In this document: positions 1 through 9,814 of the stretch, piece by piece
Layout of the letters: every line of letters begins with the position of its first letter
Numbering within the stretch: the stretch's first letter is position 1
NCBI GenBank assembly: GCA_009746045.1
Contig: RPFO01000670.1
Location: 1,341,454 to 1,405,453 of the forward strand
Length of the DNA stretch: 64,000 bases
Reading direction: 5' to 3'
Origin: Mesostigma viride
Taxonomy: Eukaryota > Streptophyta > Mesostigmatophyceae > Mesostigmatales > Mesostigmataceae
Notes under the pieces: generated by a model
The model's database searches: none
Seen by the model: only the letters and a program-made list of their open reading frames with translations
What the model was told of the DNA's origin: nothing
Translations under genes and position numbers: made by a program

Positions 1-633
1 CCGTCTTCGGAGCCGTCGTGGATCGACATGTCGGTCGTGCCGGATGTCCAGCCGCAGCACCACGAGCATGTGGTGCCGGCGGAGAGCATCCCCCGCGGGT
101 TGTCCGCACTGAAGCCCCAGCCACAGGGGCGTAATGGCGTCGCGATGGGAGGGCTGATGGGGCGCGAGTCCCTCAAGGCGGTCCAGAAGGCGAATAGGCA
201 CGCGCCCAGCGTGAGCCAGTCCAACATCTTCCAGAACTGGTGGGCGAGCACGCGCCCCGTAGACCCTGCCCTTGCCAAGAAGAAGGCACCGGCCAAGCCA
301 CCCACAAAGGTGGTGCTGCCGCCCAAGCCTGTGTGGAGGGAGGATGAGAAACCTCGTGCCAAGGCGCCCGCCAAGGCTCCGCTGGGGAAGCGGCCTCCTC
401 TGGGTGGTCGGCCACCCCTTGGTGGTCGGCCACCCCTTAGTGGTCGGCCACCCCTTGGTGGTCGGCCACCCCTCGGGGGCCGAGCTCCATTGGGGGGGCG
501 ACCTCCACTTGGGGGGCGGCCACCGTTAGGTGTGCGGGGGCCCGCGGGAAGGACTACGGGGGGTGCGCGCCCACCCCCCCGCACGCGCACGCCGGGGCAG
601 GCGCCGGGCCGCCGGCTGCTGGAAGGGCGGTGA
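1..633 (+). CDS. C-terminal part of an unrecognised Pro/Gly/Arg-rich protein (5' end outside window)
   Basis: The frame is open from the left edge and stops at TGA 631-633. The first ATG (28) is probably internal because the preceding nine codons are also open. The first ~90 residues are of mixed composition (QSNIFQNWWAS is a distinctive stretch). They are followed by a Lys/Pro/Ala-rich linker and about eight PPLGGR hexapeptides encoded by 18-bp repeats (about 380-537), then a basic RTTGGARPPPRTRTPG tail. Such a tail could be an RGG-like or microtubule-binding disordered region, but I do not recognise the family. It is likely the last exon of a gene starting to the left. Function is not assigned. 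Confidence 0.5.
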   Translation, partial: PSSEPSWIDMSVVPDVQPQHHEHVVPAESIPRGLSALKPQPQGRNGVAMGGLMGRESLKAVQKANRHAPSVSQSNIFQNWWASTRPVDPALAKKKAPAKPPTKVVLPPKPVWREDEKPRAKAPAKAPLGKRPPLGGRPPLGGRPPLSGRPPLGGRPPLGGRAPLGGRPPLGGRPPLGVRGPAGRTTGGARPPPRTRTPGQAPGRRLLEGR

Positions 634-2239
634 GCCTGGGTCGACAAGCCTGGGTACGATGGCAGGGCGGTGAGCCTGGGTTGCGCCATAGCGGCCGCTC
701 CCTTGCACGGTCGCCCGCCGTGTCTGGATTTTCTGGGGGTGGGGTGGGCCATGCTTGGATGGGCCACTCGTCTGGTCTGCCCCGGATGCTAGTCCGTACC
801 GGCTGCGTCGCTGCTCTGCCCAGCGACGGCATCTCCTCCGCCGCTCGCCACGTTGCTTCCATCGCTGGTAGGCCACCCTCCCAGCGGGGTGGGCCGATCG
901 TCCACACAGGCGTGGATGTGTCCATATACCTGCAAATCAAAATAATATAATATAATCAGAATATACCTGCGGGAATCATCTGCACAGGCGTGGAGCAGTA
1001 TGCTCCCAGCCCATGTGTCGGGAGGCCCCAGACCGAAGCGTCTGGGGACCTTTCTTATGGCTGGCTCCGCACTGTATTCCGTCACGCTTGGTTCATAGGG
1101 TCAGTATGCATGCTGGCTGGCGACTGCTGGGTTGTGCCTGTGTATATCCTGCATCTTGAGTTAGGCAAGCCCATGGCGTGAGAGTGGGTGCGTAATACAC
1201 GGGGCCGGGCTGCTTGGCACATCTTCCAAATTGTCCCCAAGGGAGTCTAGTCCTGCTTTGCCACTGCCACTTGTGCAGAAGTGGTGGTTGATAGGCTGCA
1301 TCTATGATGGTGTTTGGGTGTTGGAGCAGGCCCAGGGTGTCCTTTCTGGACTTGGGTTTGTACCGCCATGCATCTCGCTGACCATGTAGCATATTGCCCG
1401 CTCTGTTGAAAGATGTCCATTTGGATATCGTCGCAGTAGGTGGATCACACCGCCACATAGTCCTGAATGTTAGCATTGGGTTTACACTAGATAGATGATT
1501 TTTTGTTTGCAGTCTGCGGACGATGGCATGCCACAATAAAGAGGCCGTGAAGAGTTTGCTTGGGGTGACCTTGTCACTTGGAGTGACCCTCCTATTACTT
1601 CTGGCCGTTGGGCTGCTGACAGATTGCACGACATGGTCACTCATGTACAAGTACACAAAACTGACGTGTATGTGCAATGTGCACATTCATATCCAAGGCA
1701 TGGGATTGTGCTTTTGTAGCCGTGTTCGTGCATGCATGCTTTGGTTGGCCACAGTTATGCAAATGCTGGTTGTCTCATTGATAGTAATGCAAATGTAGCA
1801 CGCACGGATGACTGGAACATCTTCATGGCCGGGAATTATTTTGAGACATGACTTTGAGGCACGGTTTTTTGACAATGATTGGTCAATGGTGATACTAGCC
1901 TAGCTGCCACGAAAGATACTAGCGCTAGCGGCTAGGGCTCCCTTTGCCCTCGCGCAAATCATTCACGAAGCACTGACTATGTACATACTGAATGCATGCA
2001 TGCACATGCATGGGATCGATCAAGAAATTCAAGGGCGCACATGCGCGCAGGCCAGACCGATCGAATCCAGGAACATGACTCCGTCGGGAGTATATGTAGC
2101 ACATAGCCCTGAGAAGGGGCATATGGCCTATAATACATTCTAAGCTACTTCCTGCAAGGGTGGGAATGTAAACGACACTTGCTCGGGGTGCGCCAGGGCA
2201 CCTGCATCCCCATGATCTATCGAGCTATTCTGATTTTCT
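634..2239. other. Gene-free stretch after the PPLGGR gene
   Basis: The short ORFs here match no family I know and overlap on both strands. A 17-bp motif (GGGCGGTGAGCCTGGGT) occurs twice just around and after the stop codon (about 624-680). An AT-rich patch lies near 940-965. From about 2095 to 2205 the sequence resembles part of the hairpin family at 4053-4344 (CCCTGAGAAGGGGCATATGG and CCTGCAAGGGT segments). No conserved exon was seen. Confidence 0.4.
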
Positions 2240-2450
2240 GATTTGGCACGCCGCAAAGGTGAAAACCATTTGCGTTCAGTGCCGGTCCGCAGAAAACGCG
2301 ATCTGCAAATGGATCCAGGCTGGAATCCAACTGGGGACCTCTCGCACCCACTTTTGCTGACTATAGGACGGACGTCTCCTGATCCTAAGGCATCGCCAGC
2401 TGACACCTGCAGTCCAACCGCAAAAGTTCTCCTTTCCGGGGAGTGATGCA
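2240..2450 (-). mobile_element. tRNA-derived SINE, copy 1
   Basis: About 200 bp here recur at 7745-7965 and 41095-41282 with high similarity. Read on the minus strand the unit contains CCTATAGTCAGC, like a tRNA A box, and about 35 bp further GTTCGATTCC, a near-perfect pol III B box. A tRNA-unrelated body ending near TTTGCGGCGTGCCAAATCAG follows. This is the layout of a tRNA-derived SINE. The 5' part (minus) also carries the segment CCGGAAAGGAGAACTTTTGCGG that copy 3 lacks. Confidence 0.65.
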
Positions 2451-2755
2451 AGCCATTCGGATTTGGTACTAGATAAATCATTCGAGATCTGTACGTGTGT
2501 GTAGGAGTACTACACACGTGTCCACTCGAGACTTAGCTATGCCCAGCTAAGGGGGAGCCTGTCATGCATGGGGGGGAAGATCAGCATATAGCTATACAAG
2601 AGCTAGAGCGTGGCATCTCAGCAGGAATATATAGCAGATCAGATCAGAATATAGCAGTAGTGTAGATTAGAAAGCTTAGTGACGTGGCCATGTATGCCTA
2701 CGTGATGGGCCCACACCCGCCCTTGCAATAGCCGTAGCACTTTCGAGTCATGCTT

Positions 2756-3106
2756 TACCCATGCAGGGAGTTACTCTCTGCTGAGAGGCCATGTGTACCC
2801 CAGCTATAGCCTAGCCACATACCTTCCACCCCATACGTCATGCAGGCCTTCTAGGCCCTCTCCTCAAGCCGCCTTGTGTGCCTGTGCTTGTTTAGGAGGC
2901 ATGAACCATCGATCATGGAGGTGCTGGTGCACCTAGTGCACCCAGAGCAGGTGATAGTTGTACATCCTACACCTGCAGGTTGTCGCCCTGATTGTATTAC
3001 AAACCCATAGATGCCCCTTTCTCAGGGCTATGTGTTACATATGCTCCCCACGGAGCTATGATTTTAATTAATTAATCTCAGCAGAGAGCAGCTCTCTGCA
3101 TGGGCA
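2756..3106. mobile_element. MITE-like element with ~28-bp imperfect terminal inverted repeats
   Basis: The left end, CCCATGCAGGGAGTTACTCTC followed by TGCTGAG, is the imperfect reverse complement of the right end at 3077-3104 (CTCAGCAGAGAGCAGCTCTC then TGCATGGG). The ~350-bp interior has no coding capacity. It includes a stretch (about 2925-3060) related to the 4053-4344 hairpin element, with the palindromic GGTGCACCTAGTGCACC segment and CCCCTTTCTCAGGG. No target duplication is convincing. Confidence 0.45.
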
Positions 3107-3249
3107 CAGCATAACTAGATAAAGCGAGGCATCATCTGGAGTGTGGCACATCATAGGCACATGGCTAATACTGCTCGAAAATGTACTAGCTCGTGAATCA
3201 GCTGGTATAGAGCCTGTAGGAGGGTTACATGTACATGGCCACGGTCTAT

Positions 3250-4045
3250 CTATTCTACACTACTACTGCTGTATTCCCCTAAGCTGGGGTGTCTGGAGTC
3301 GTTGGGGCCGCGGGGGTCGCATGCCAGGGCTTCACTGTGGCCGACGTAGATGGCCGTCCCCTTCCGGTACACCGGCTGCCCCGCCTTGGTCTGCCGGAGC
3401 TGGAGGTAGGTCGGCCATAGCTCCCGTCGCCGTTGTTGCTGCACCAGGGTCAAGTCGTCGTCACGGGTGAAGTGAGTAGACTTCTCGAGCCGCTTGCGGC
3501 GTCTGAGAAAAGAAATCTTGTCCGCCGGGTGAGGAGGAGCGGGGGCGCCCCTGCCTTACCCCGCGCGCGGGGAAGGCGGTGGGCGACCAGCTTGATCTCA
3601 CCAGTAAGGCCCATGCGACCGAGAATTTCTCTCTCAAACGCACGTGCAAGCTTCTCGGAATTCTCACCTTCCTCCATGTTGAAGTTCTTGACGATGACGT
3701 TGAGGCTGCGCTTGGCGAGCTCGGCCTCCTCGCGGAGGTCGAGCGTCTGCTGCTGGAGCTGTGCTGCGACGGCGGAGGTGGTGGAGGTGGTGTGCAGCTT
3801 AAGCATGTCCGCCCAGGTCGGATCGATGGGAGGAGCATCGCCAGCCAGGCCAGCTGGGGCGGGCTTGGCGGCAATGTAGTCCTTCACCGCCTGGGCGATG
3901 AGGCCTGCGGTGTTTTGCAGTCCTGACCTCGATATGGCGATTGCATTAATTGTCCTTCAGGTGCTGGTCAATGTCGCGGAGCTGGGCGGTGATGGAGTCG
4001 GTGGAGGCGGAGGGGGGGGGGGGAGTTCCACCCCATGCCAGGCCT
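3250..4045 (-). pseudogene. LINE ORF1-like (RNA-binding) fragment, frame-broken
   Basis: Minus-strand frames 3887-3450 and 3453-3250 give a broken protein with the signature of a non-LTR retrotransposon ORF1: KRSLNVIVKNFNMEEGEN, then a HRLPRARGKAGAPPLLL segment, then QQQRRRELWPTYLQLRQTK. The same order of motifs is seen in the copy at 16531-17863 (HRLPHSRDKAAPPPVLLTF, QQQRRRDLWPEYLRH). At least one frameshift separates the two halves. The region up to about 4045 continues the coiled-coil part. It is not expected to be functional. Confidence 0.55.
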
Positions 4046-4052
4046 TTGAGCT

Positions 4053-4344
4053 CTGATACATCATGGTGGTGCAGGTGCACCTGGTGCACCTAGAGCAGGT
4101 GTAGTTTACACCCTACCCAAGTGCAGGAAGTAGCCAGAATGTATTACAAGCCATATGCCCCTTCTCAGGGATATTAAAATTAGTTAATTAGGAACACAAC
4201 TCAGCTGGGAGTACATGTAGCTCATATCCCTGAGAAGGGGCATATGGTTTTTAATACATTCTGGGCTACTTCCTGCAAGGGTAGGGTGTAAACTACACCT
4301 GCTCTAGGTGCACCAGGTGCACCTGCACCACCATGATGTATCAG
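4053..4344. repeat. Long-hairpin (foldback) MITE
   Basis: Sequence from CTGATACATCATGGTGGTGC (4053) is matched in reverse complement by the stretch ending GCACCACCATGATGTATCAG (4344). The two arms of about 130-140 bp are imperfectly complementary and leave a short AT-rich loop (about 4168-4205). Arms contain nested palindromes (GGTGCACC) and the motif CCCCTTCTCAGGG. Related partial copies lie near 2095-2205 and 2925-3060. No ORF is present. Confidence 0.7.
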
Positions 4345-4407
4345 GGATATGTGCTACATATACTCTACTCCCAACGGAGTTATGTTCTTAATTAATTAAT
4401 CGATTAA

Positions 4408-5749
4408 CCCATGGTCCGCCAGCACTTTTTTTGGTTTTTTGACCCCTGAGAATGAAAAAAATCATAGCTCCTAGACCACAACTCCAAATACCCTCAACCC
4501 CGGTACTAGGAATATCTACACTTCAAGGGCTTTCAGAATATGCAATAATACCATTGGTATATCAAGGCATTTGGATAATAGCTCCAACCAAAGTTGGCCA
4601 AAAGACGATCGTTTCCGTGCAAGAAAAAGTACACCCCCCCATTTTTCTCAGGGGGGGGTCAGAAACCTCAATACCAACATTGGACAATTTAGTTGGATAG
4701 TCCAATGGTGCTTTCCTTTGGTCAAACCACCCGGACACCCCAATTGACATGTATAATGCTCGCGTGTACATGTGTGGCTTACGCGCGCGCAAACAGCCAA
4801 CTATGCCTTGCTATACAATTATGCAATATAAATGACCACAATAGAGTGCCAAACCTGCTGGAATCCAAACATGACGCCAACTTGCCATCACTGAACGATA
4901 TCCCCCAAAGAGGTGCCACAAATTGTGCACCATAATGGCTAATACCCCTCCTAGAGCAGGCATGGAAAGCTGTTGCAATAACCACTATCCTACTCATCAA
5001 AAGACATGTAAGAACGTACGAGTTTCCCTGCAAACAACGTGCAAACGCACTGCCGTACCTGCCTCGATCATGACCTGGCCGGGTTCCGCTGGCCGGCATG
5101 CTCATACGTCACGTATGCAGCTACTAGTGGGAGAGGCGGCCATAGCCGCTCTATCCATGCATCCGTCATCATTACCATGTTGAAGATATGTGCAAAGATG
5201 ACGTCTAACGCTTCCACGTTCCCAGCAAATGGCGCAGCGGACTTTCGTAAAGACGCGGGAGGCCCAGGCAGACGGAAACTCCCAAGAACCAAAGGAAACC
5301 GGCGATACCAAACGGGAAGTCTCGTCTGACAGTGACTACCAAGACAGAGGTAATAGCCACTGCGTGTTTCCTCAACAGCATACATCTGATCATTCTTGAC
5401 GTACCAAAATAATGCATCATCGTTCAGGGGTCATCATCTGACCAATTTCACGCCGCGGAACCCTAAATTGCCACAAAATGGCACACTGACAGCCATATCT
5501 CGCTATGCGCGCGCGCAACGGTAAAAAATGTTAGCAAAAGTCACGTGACTGCCTGCAAGAAAGTGGTGGTATTTACTGGGCTATGGAGCAATTACCTACC
5601 CAACCTAAGCATTTTCATTCACGTTGGGTCTGCCCCGACCGGCCGGACATATTTACGTTACGTCACTTACGTCGGAGGTCACGGAATTACGCGTTACATT
5701 TACGTTACGTGAGTTGTGGTCCAAATGGACCGCATCGGCGGACCATGGG
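4408..5749. mobile_element. TTAA-bounded element 1 with 13-bp perfect inverted termini
   Basis: The left end is TTAA (4404-4407) followed by CCCATGGTCCGCC. The right end is GGCGGACCATGGG followed by TTAA (5750-5753). The termini are perfect inverted repeats, start with CCC, and are flanked on both sides by TTAA. That is the target preference known for piggyBac-type transposons (some Kolobok-type elements share it). The 1.34-kb interior has no recognisable transposase, so this would be a non-autonomous derivative. The superfamily is inferred only from ends and target site. Confidence 0.55.
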
Positions 5750-5753
5750 TTAA

Positions 5754-7675
5754 GGGGACTCGCACGTCCAAAAGCCTGAAAAACAGACTTTAGTGAGTAT
5801 CAGTTCCAATGCACATGGGAACCATCTAGTGATGATTGGGTACCATAAATATGATGTTTGGACATTCATACCACCACTTGTTGGGGGTACTACCCCCAAC
5901 CACGCACCGGTGGCGAGCTAAAAATAGAAAAAGACGCTATTTATGAGATATTTTGCCCAAGACAAACCACTTGTCTAAATGACCTGCCCATACATACCTG
6001 CAAAGTTCCCCCACTTTTTTAAAAGCTGGGCTATTTACATGGCCAAAATGGTCACATTTGTTTGAGTTATTAATTTTCCCGCAAAATGGGTACTTTTTTG
6101 AGCCAAAAAAAATAAATCAAATCATTAACACATCAGATTGGGTCATCCATACATGCGAAATTCCACTGAGTGGGGGGAAACACAACCTTAAAGTTTGAGC
6201 TCATTCTGACAAGCGTAGCTCAAGTTATTGATTTTCCTGTGATGCCACCTGGGTAGACGCTAAAAGAGAATTGAGCTAGTGCTGAGCCAAAATGACATCT
6301 GTTTTGCTGCCCTAGACACCCAAAAACATGCCCACTTTGATCACGGAGTGTGAGGAGGATGTCCGGAGCGTCATACGCCCCACCCCTCCATCGGCACAGC
6401 CAGCCTTGTGAGACTACCCTTAACAACAAGGCTGGTAGGACGACACGCCTGAGCAGTGCTCATATGTAATGCCTATCTCAGGCTAATAATGTGTGATTTT
6501 GTGCCAACAACCAAGTTGTTCCACCCAACAACACATTAAAAACCCTGTTCCAAAATGCCCAACAAGCCGGACATGTGGAGGACCACACACGCAGTATATA
6601 AAGAGAAAATAAGCTGACTTTTTATCCAGCCAACCTGTGGCTAGCTGCTCTGGTTAGCATGACAAAGGCTATCATTTACTCAGTGGGAAAGGTGAAGAGA
6701 CCATTGGAACAACCTACCTGACGCATGTGCCACCAAAGCATTGCACATGTCCCGCAAAATGCACACTGCCTCCTTTCTAACAAGCACGAGCCACTTTCTT
6801 TAGGAGACAGCTAGGTGCCAGCTCGTCAGTGTCTGGGGAAAATGATGCCGCTGCTTAGGAAGACCGCGTGAATTTCCTCGAACACAACTGTCTATAATAA
6901 AGCAAAAGAAATTTCAGAGAAGCATGGAAATAAAAGCATTACACCTTCCCGACAGGTTGTGGGCCACGCGCTGCAGCAAGCCAGCCACGTCACAGACGAA
7001 CTTGCTAAAAAACATCCAGGAATCTAGCGATGCAGCGCCAGGACCCGCAAGTTCATGGCCGCATCTCGCCGGAAAGAAGGCAAAAAGCTTACGCTCAACG
7101 AGCTAAGAAAGCAGGAAAGCGCTATCTTAGGACGTTTAATACAAGAACGTACCATAACGGGCATTTATTCGTGCCCAGGCGCACAAGAAAGGCCACCCTT
7201 TCATGGAGAGGTCGGGCGCGCATCGCGCAGGCCTAATGTTATCTTACCGCAAAATGACGGGAAAGGTAAAGACAGCAGCGGGAATTTTTACGGCTTTAGA
7301 AACATCATTAAACTAGCTTCCATTAGGACCATCAAAACTGGCAACAATCGACAATCACACCTGCAGGCATCCATTATACTTTATTCATCCCGACAGAAAT
7401 TCAGGCCGGACCCCCCCTGCCGATGGTAAAGAAAAAGAGCCCGCGACATTATAGATCGCAACTATCCCACCATAAATTAGAATCAGTCACTAATTTTCTC
7501 CAAGAATCGAGCATTTTTTCTGCTTTCCGCGAGCCAGATTTGTCACGTTTCGTCTAAAAGCAGTCGCCATGGCCACTTCCGCTAGGGGTGCGCGCACCGT
7601 GCACCCACTTTTCACGGTACGGAGGGTACCGCGGAATTTTTTTGGCGCGGAAAATATTCGCCGCGCCGAGTCCCC
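5754..7675. mobile_element. TTAA-bounded element 2 with 9-bp inverted termini
   Basis: It begins GGGGACTCG directly after the TTAA at 5750-5753 and ends CGAGTCCCC directly before TTAA at 7676-7679. It therefore shares one TTAA with its left neighbour. The 1.92-kb interior is AT-rich and has only small ORFs. The largest, 7055-7429 (+, 124 aa, Lys/Arg-rich start MAASRRKEGKKLTLNELRKQ), matches nothing I recognise. Near the right end GGCGCGGAAAATATTCGCCGCGCC forms a further short palindrome. Confidence 0.45.
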
Positions 7676-7744
7676 TTAATTGTAATTTGCATACATAAAG
7701 TGAGACAACATACCAAGGAGACAACCAGCGCAATGAGACAACAT

Positions 7745-7965
7745 ACTCTGATCAGGCATTCCGCAAAGGTGAAAACCATTTGCGTCCAGTGCCGGGCCGC
7801 GGAAAACGCGGAAAAACGCGATCTGCAAATGAATCCGACCGGAATCGAACTGGGGACCTCTCGCACCAATTTTGCTGACTATAGGACGGACGTCTCCGGT
7901 TACCATGGCATCGCCAACTTACACCTACAGTCATCCGCAAAAGTTCTCCTGTCCGGGCAGAGACA
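7745..7965 (-). mobile_element. tRNA-derived SINE, copy 2
   Basis: Same family as 2240-2450. On the minus strand it has the A-box-like CCTATAGTCAGC and the B box GTTCGATTCC (plus strand GGAATCGAAC near 7841-7850). A small duplication (GCGGAAAAACGCG) distinguishes it from the other copies. It sits immediately inside a cluster of GAGACAAC motifs (7700-7745). Confidence 0.65.
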
Positions 7966-8027
7966 ACATACGGTTATTAGGCTGTTTTACCTCATTCCGC
8001 GGTGTGGATCGAGTGTCTCATGCCGGC

Positions 8028-8233
8028 TGTATCAAGGAGACAACCAGCGCAGGCCAGAAATCGGGAGAATCCGGACCATGGTAGCTCGAGCCTGCCGTTA
8101 TCTTGTCCGCGTGTTCGAGTCGTTCAGGATGATGAATATGAATGGTGATGGAAATGTGTATCCGTGTGCATTGAAATTATGGCTGGCTTACGTGTAAAGC
8201 GACTAGATGACCTAGACGGTGGGGCCGGAAACA
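8028..8233 (+). repeat. Dispersed ~200-bp repeat A, copy 1
   Basis: The stretch from TATCAAGGAGACAACCAGCG to GGTGGGGCCGGAAACAG recurs almost unchanged at 14327-14523, inside the large inverted-repeat element. Both are on the same strand. No coding sense was found. It starts with the GAGACAAC motif that recurs at 7700-7740, 11830-12030, 18505-18650 and 18785-18872. Confidence 0.6.
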
Positions 8234-8518
8234 GCCGGCATGCTTGATCAGGGCGTGTGTTTCGAGCCTAGCTGGCCGGGAGTGTCTAGTGGTGAGCACC
8301 ATTGCTGCGATCGCTCTCCCACCATTTACGAGGAAATACCAGCAAATGGAAAACCACTGAAAAGGTAGCTAGTCAGTCATCACGTTAGCCATGCCATGAT
8401 TCCAAACGTCCAAGAACTGCACACGGTGTATAGGCAAAAAGCCGGAGGACATCACTTTCAAATGTGCGGCGGGAACCAAAAGCCCGCGGATGCCAGAAAA
8501 CATCGTGTTGCTGCGTAT

Positions 8519-8610
8519 AGTTACATTTTGTCGTGGTATATCTTTTGTTAGTGTTGGCTTTGTTTATTTTTACATGGGTGCCTTTAAGTACTCTGATGTA
8601 AGTATATAAG
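8519..8610 (-). repeat. Short repeat B, inverted partner of 18540-18612
   Basis: The segment with GGTATATCTTTTGTTAGTGT followed by TGGCTTTGTTTATTTTTACATGGGTG is nearly the reverse complement of 18540-18612 (CCCACGTAAAAATAAACAAA then GCCAACGCTAACAAGAGATA). It lies directly before a LINE fragment, as the other copy lies directly after one, so it may belong to the LINE untranslated region. Confidence 0.45.
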
Positions 8611-8639
8611 AGTTTACTGTGGTCTGACTCGTGCCGCCC

Positions 8640-9475
8640 GGCTAGCTGGCCCCAGCAGCATTTTTGGGCTCCGTCGCTCAGTCGTGGGTGGAAAGCTGCC
8701 GGCTCCTGCCCCTTTTGGCAACTGCAGCGCCTGACCTCAGGACTGGACCCCAGCAGCCCTTTGCCCTTCGTCACCGCCATCCAGGAGGCCTATGCTGAGA
8801 TCCAGCAGGCCTGTTCTCCCGTCCGTGCCGCTCAGGCGGTACAGCGCCACCTCCCTCGCGGCACTCCCTCGGTCGCCTCCGATCAATCTCCCGCCGCATT
8901 CCCTGCTCGCGTCATCGATAAATTAAACACCAGAAAACCTACGCGGGTATTCTGCACATGGCTGATTGGATGGCTCTTTTCGCGGACCTCAACGCCCAGG
9001 GGCGTGCGTGGCTGTTCTCGCTTTCCTTGCGGAGTGTGGGCTCGGCGTACCTTCAGTGCTCTTCCCATGGCCCCCCCATTCGCCTTAGCTCCCGGCCACT
9101 ACTCGGTGGCGCTCCGGCACCAGCTATTTGCCCCGCAGCCTCTTGTTCCGGCCGGGCGGCCTTGTGGTAGCTGTGGGCAGCCGCTGGATCCCACGGGGAC
9201 TCACTACCTTGCCTGCATGGGGGGCCAACAGAATCAGAACTGGTATTTGTATTTGCACACTGTCCTCCTGACGGTGGTGCTCGCCATGGTTCCGTCGGTT
9301 TTCCCCCACGCGAACATCCGGTCCGAGGATGCGGATGGCGCTGCCTTCTATTCCCCTGGGCAACCACCGGCCTGACATCGTGGTGCTGGACTTTGAGGGG
9401 GGTGGCCGGCATCTGCTTATTGACGTTTCCGGCGGTGGCGCGGCCCTTGGCTCTTAGCCACGTGGCTGGGGCCTC
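8640..9475 (+). pseudogene. LINE ORF2 3' portion: zinc-knuckle-like and restriction-like endonuclease remnant
   Basis: Plus-strand frames encode ITAI-type LINE thumb residues (FVTAIQEAYAEIQQACSPVRAAQAVQRHLPR), then ALRHQLFAPQPL, then a Cys/His module CGSCGQPLDPTGTHYLACMGG, then after a frameshift RPDIVVLDFEGGGRHLLIDVS. The same series is found on the minus strand at 42947-44245. The Cys-rich module followed by a D...DVS core is the known layout of the C-terminal region of non-LTR retrotransposon proteins with a restriction-like endonuclease. Several frame breaks make it a pseudogene. Confidence 0.6.
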
Positions 9476-9814
9476 CCTCACGGCAGGTTAATTAAACTCG
9501 TGCTCCCGTTGGGGAGTCACGGAGCACCGAAGTGCTTTTAATCCCTGTGTGTGCACAACAGGAGAAAGGGCAGAGACCCCCAGTCTCCTTCATGCCAAAG
9601 GCATGCCACAGCTGCATTCGGGCGCGCTAGCTAAAAGACATGCTAACGATCCGGCAAACTGTGGGTGCAATAAGACCCATGTGAGCATATCATAGCAAGG
9701 AGCGTGGGCAAGTAATCTGATCGAGGCCATGACGTAGCATGGAGGGGATTCATAGGTGTTTGCTCAATTTCACAAGTCTTCAAATGAGTAAAAAAAAAAT
9801 CTTTCAGATCTGAG

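Noticed and set aside
2330..2400. True tRNA gene on the minus strand
   Set aside because: A and B boxes are present but no cloverleaf with a paired acceptor stem could be drawn, and the unit is repeated with flanking non-tRNA sequence, as in a SINE.
7055..7429. 124-aa ORF as the transposase of TTAA element 2
   Set aside because: Too short, no DDE/D pattern, and no recognised domain.
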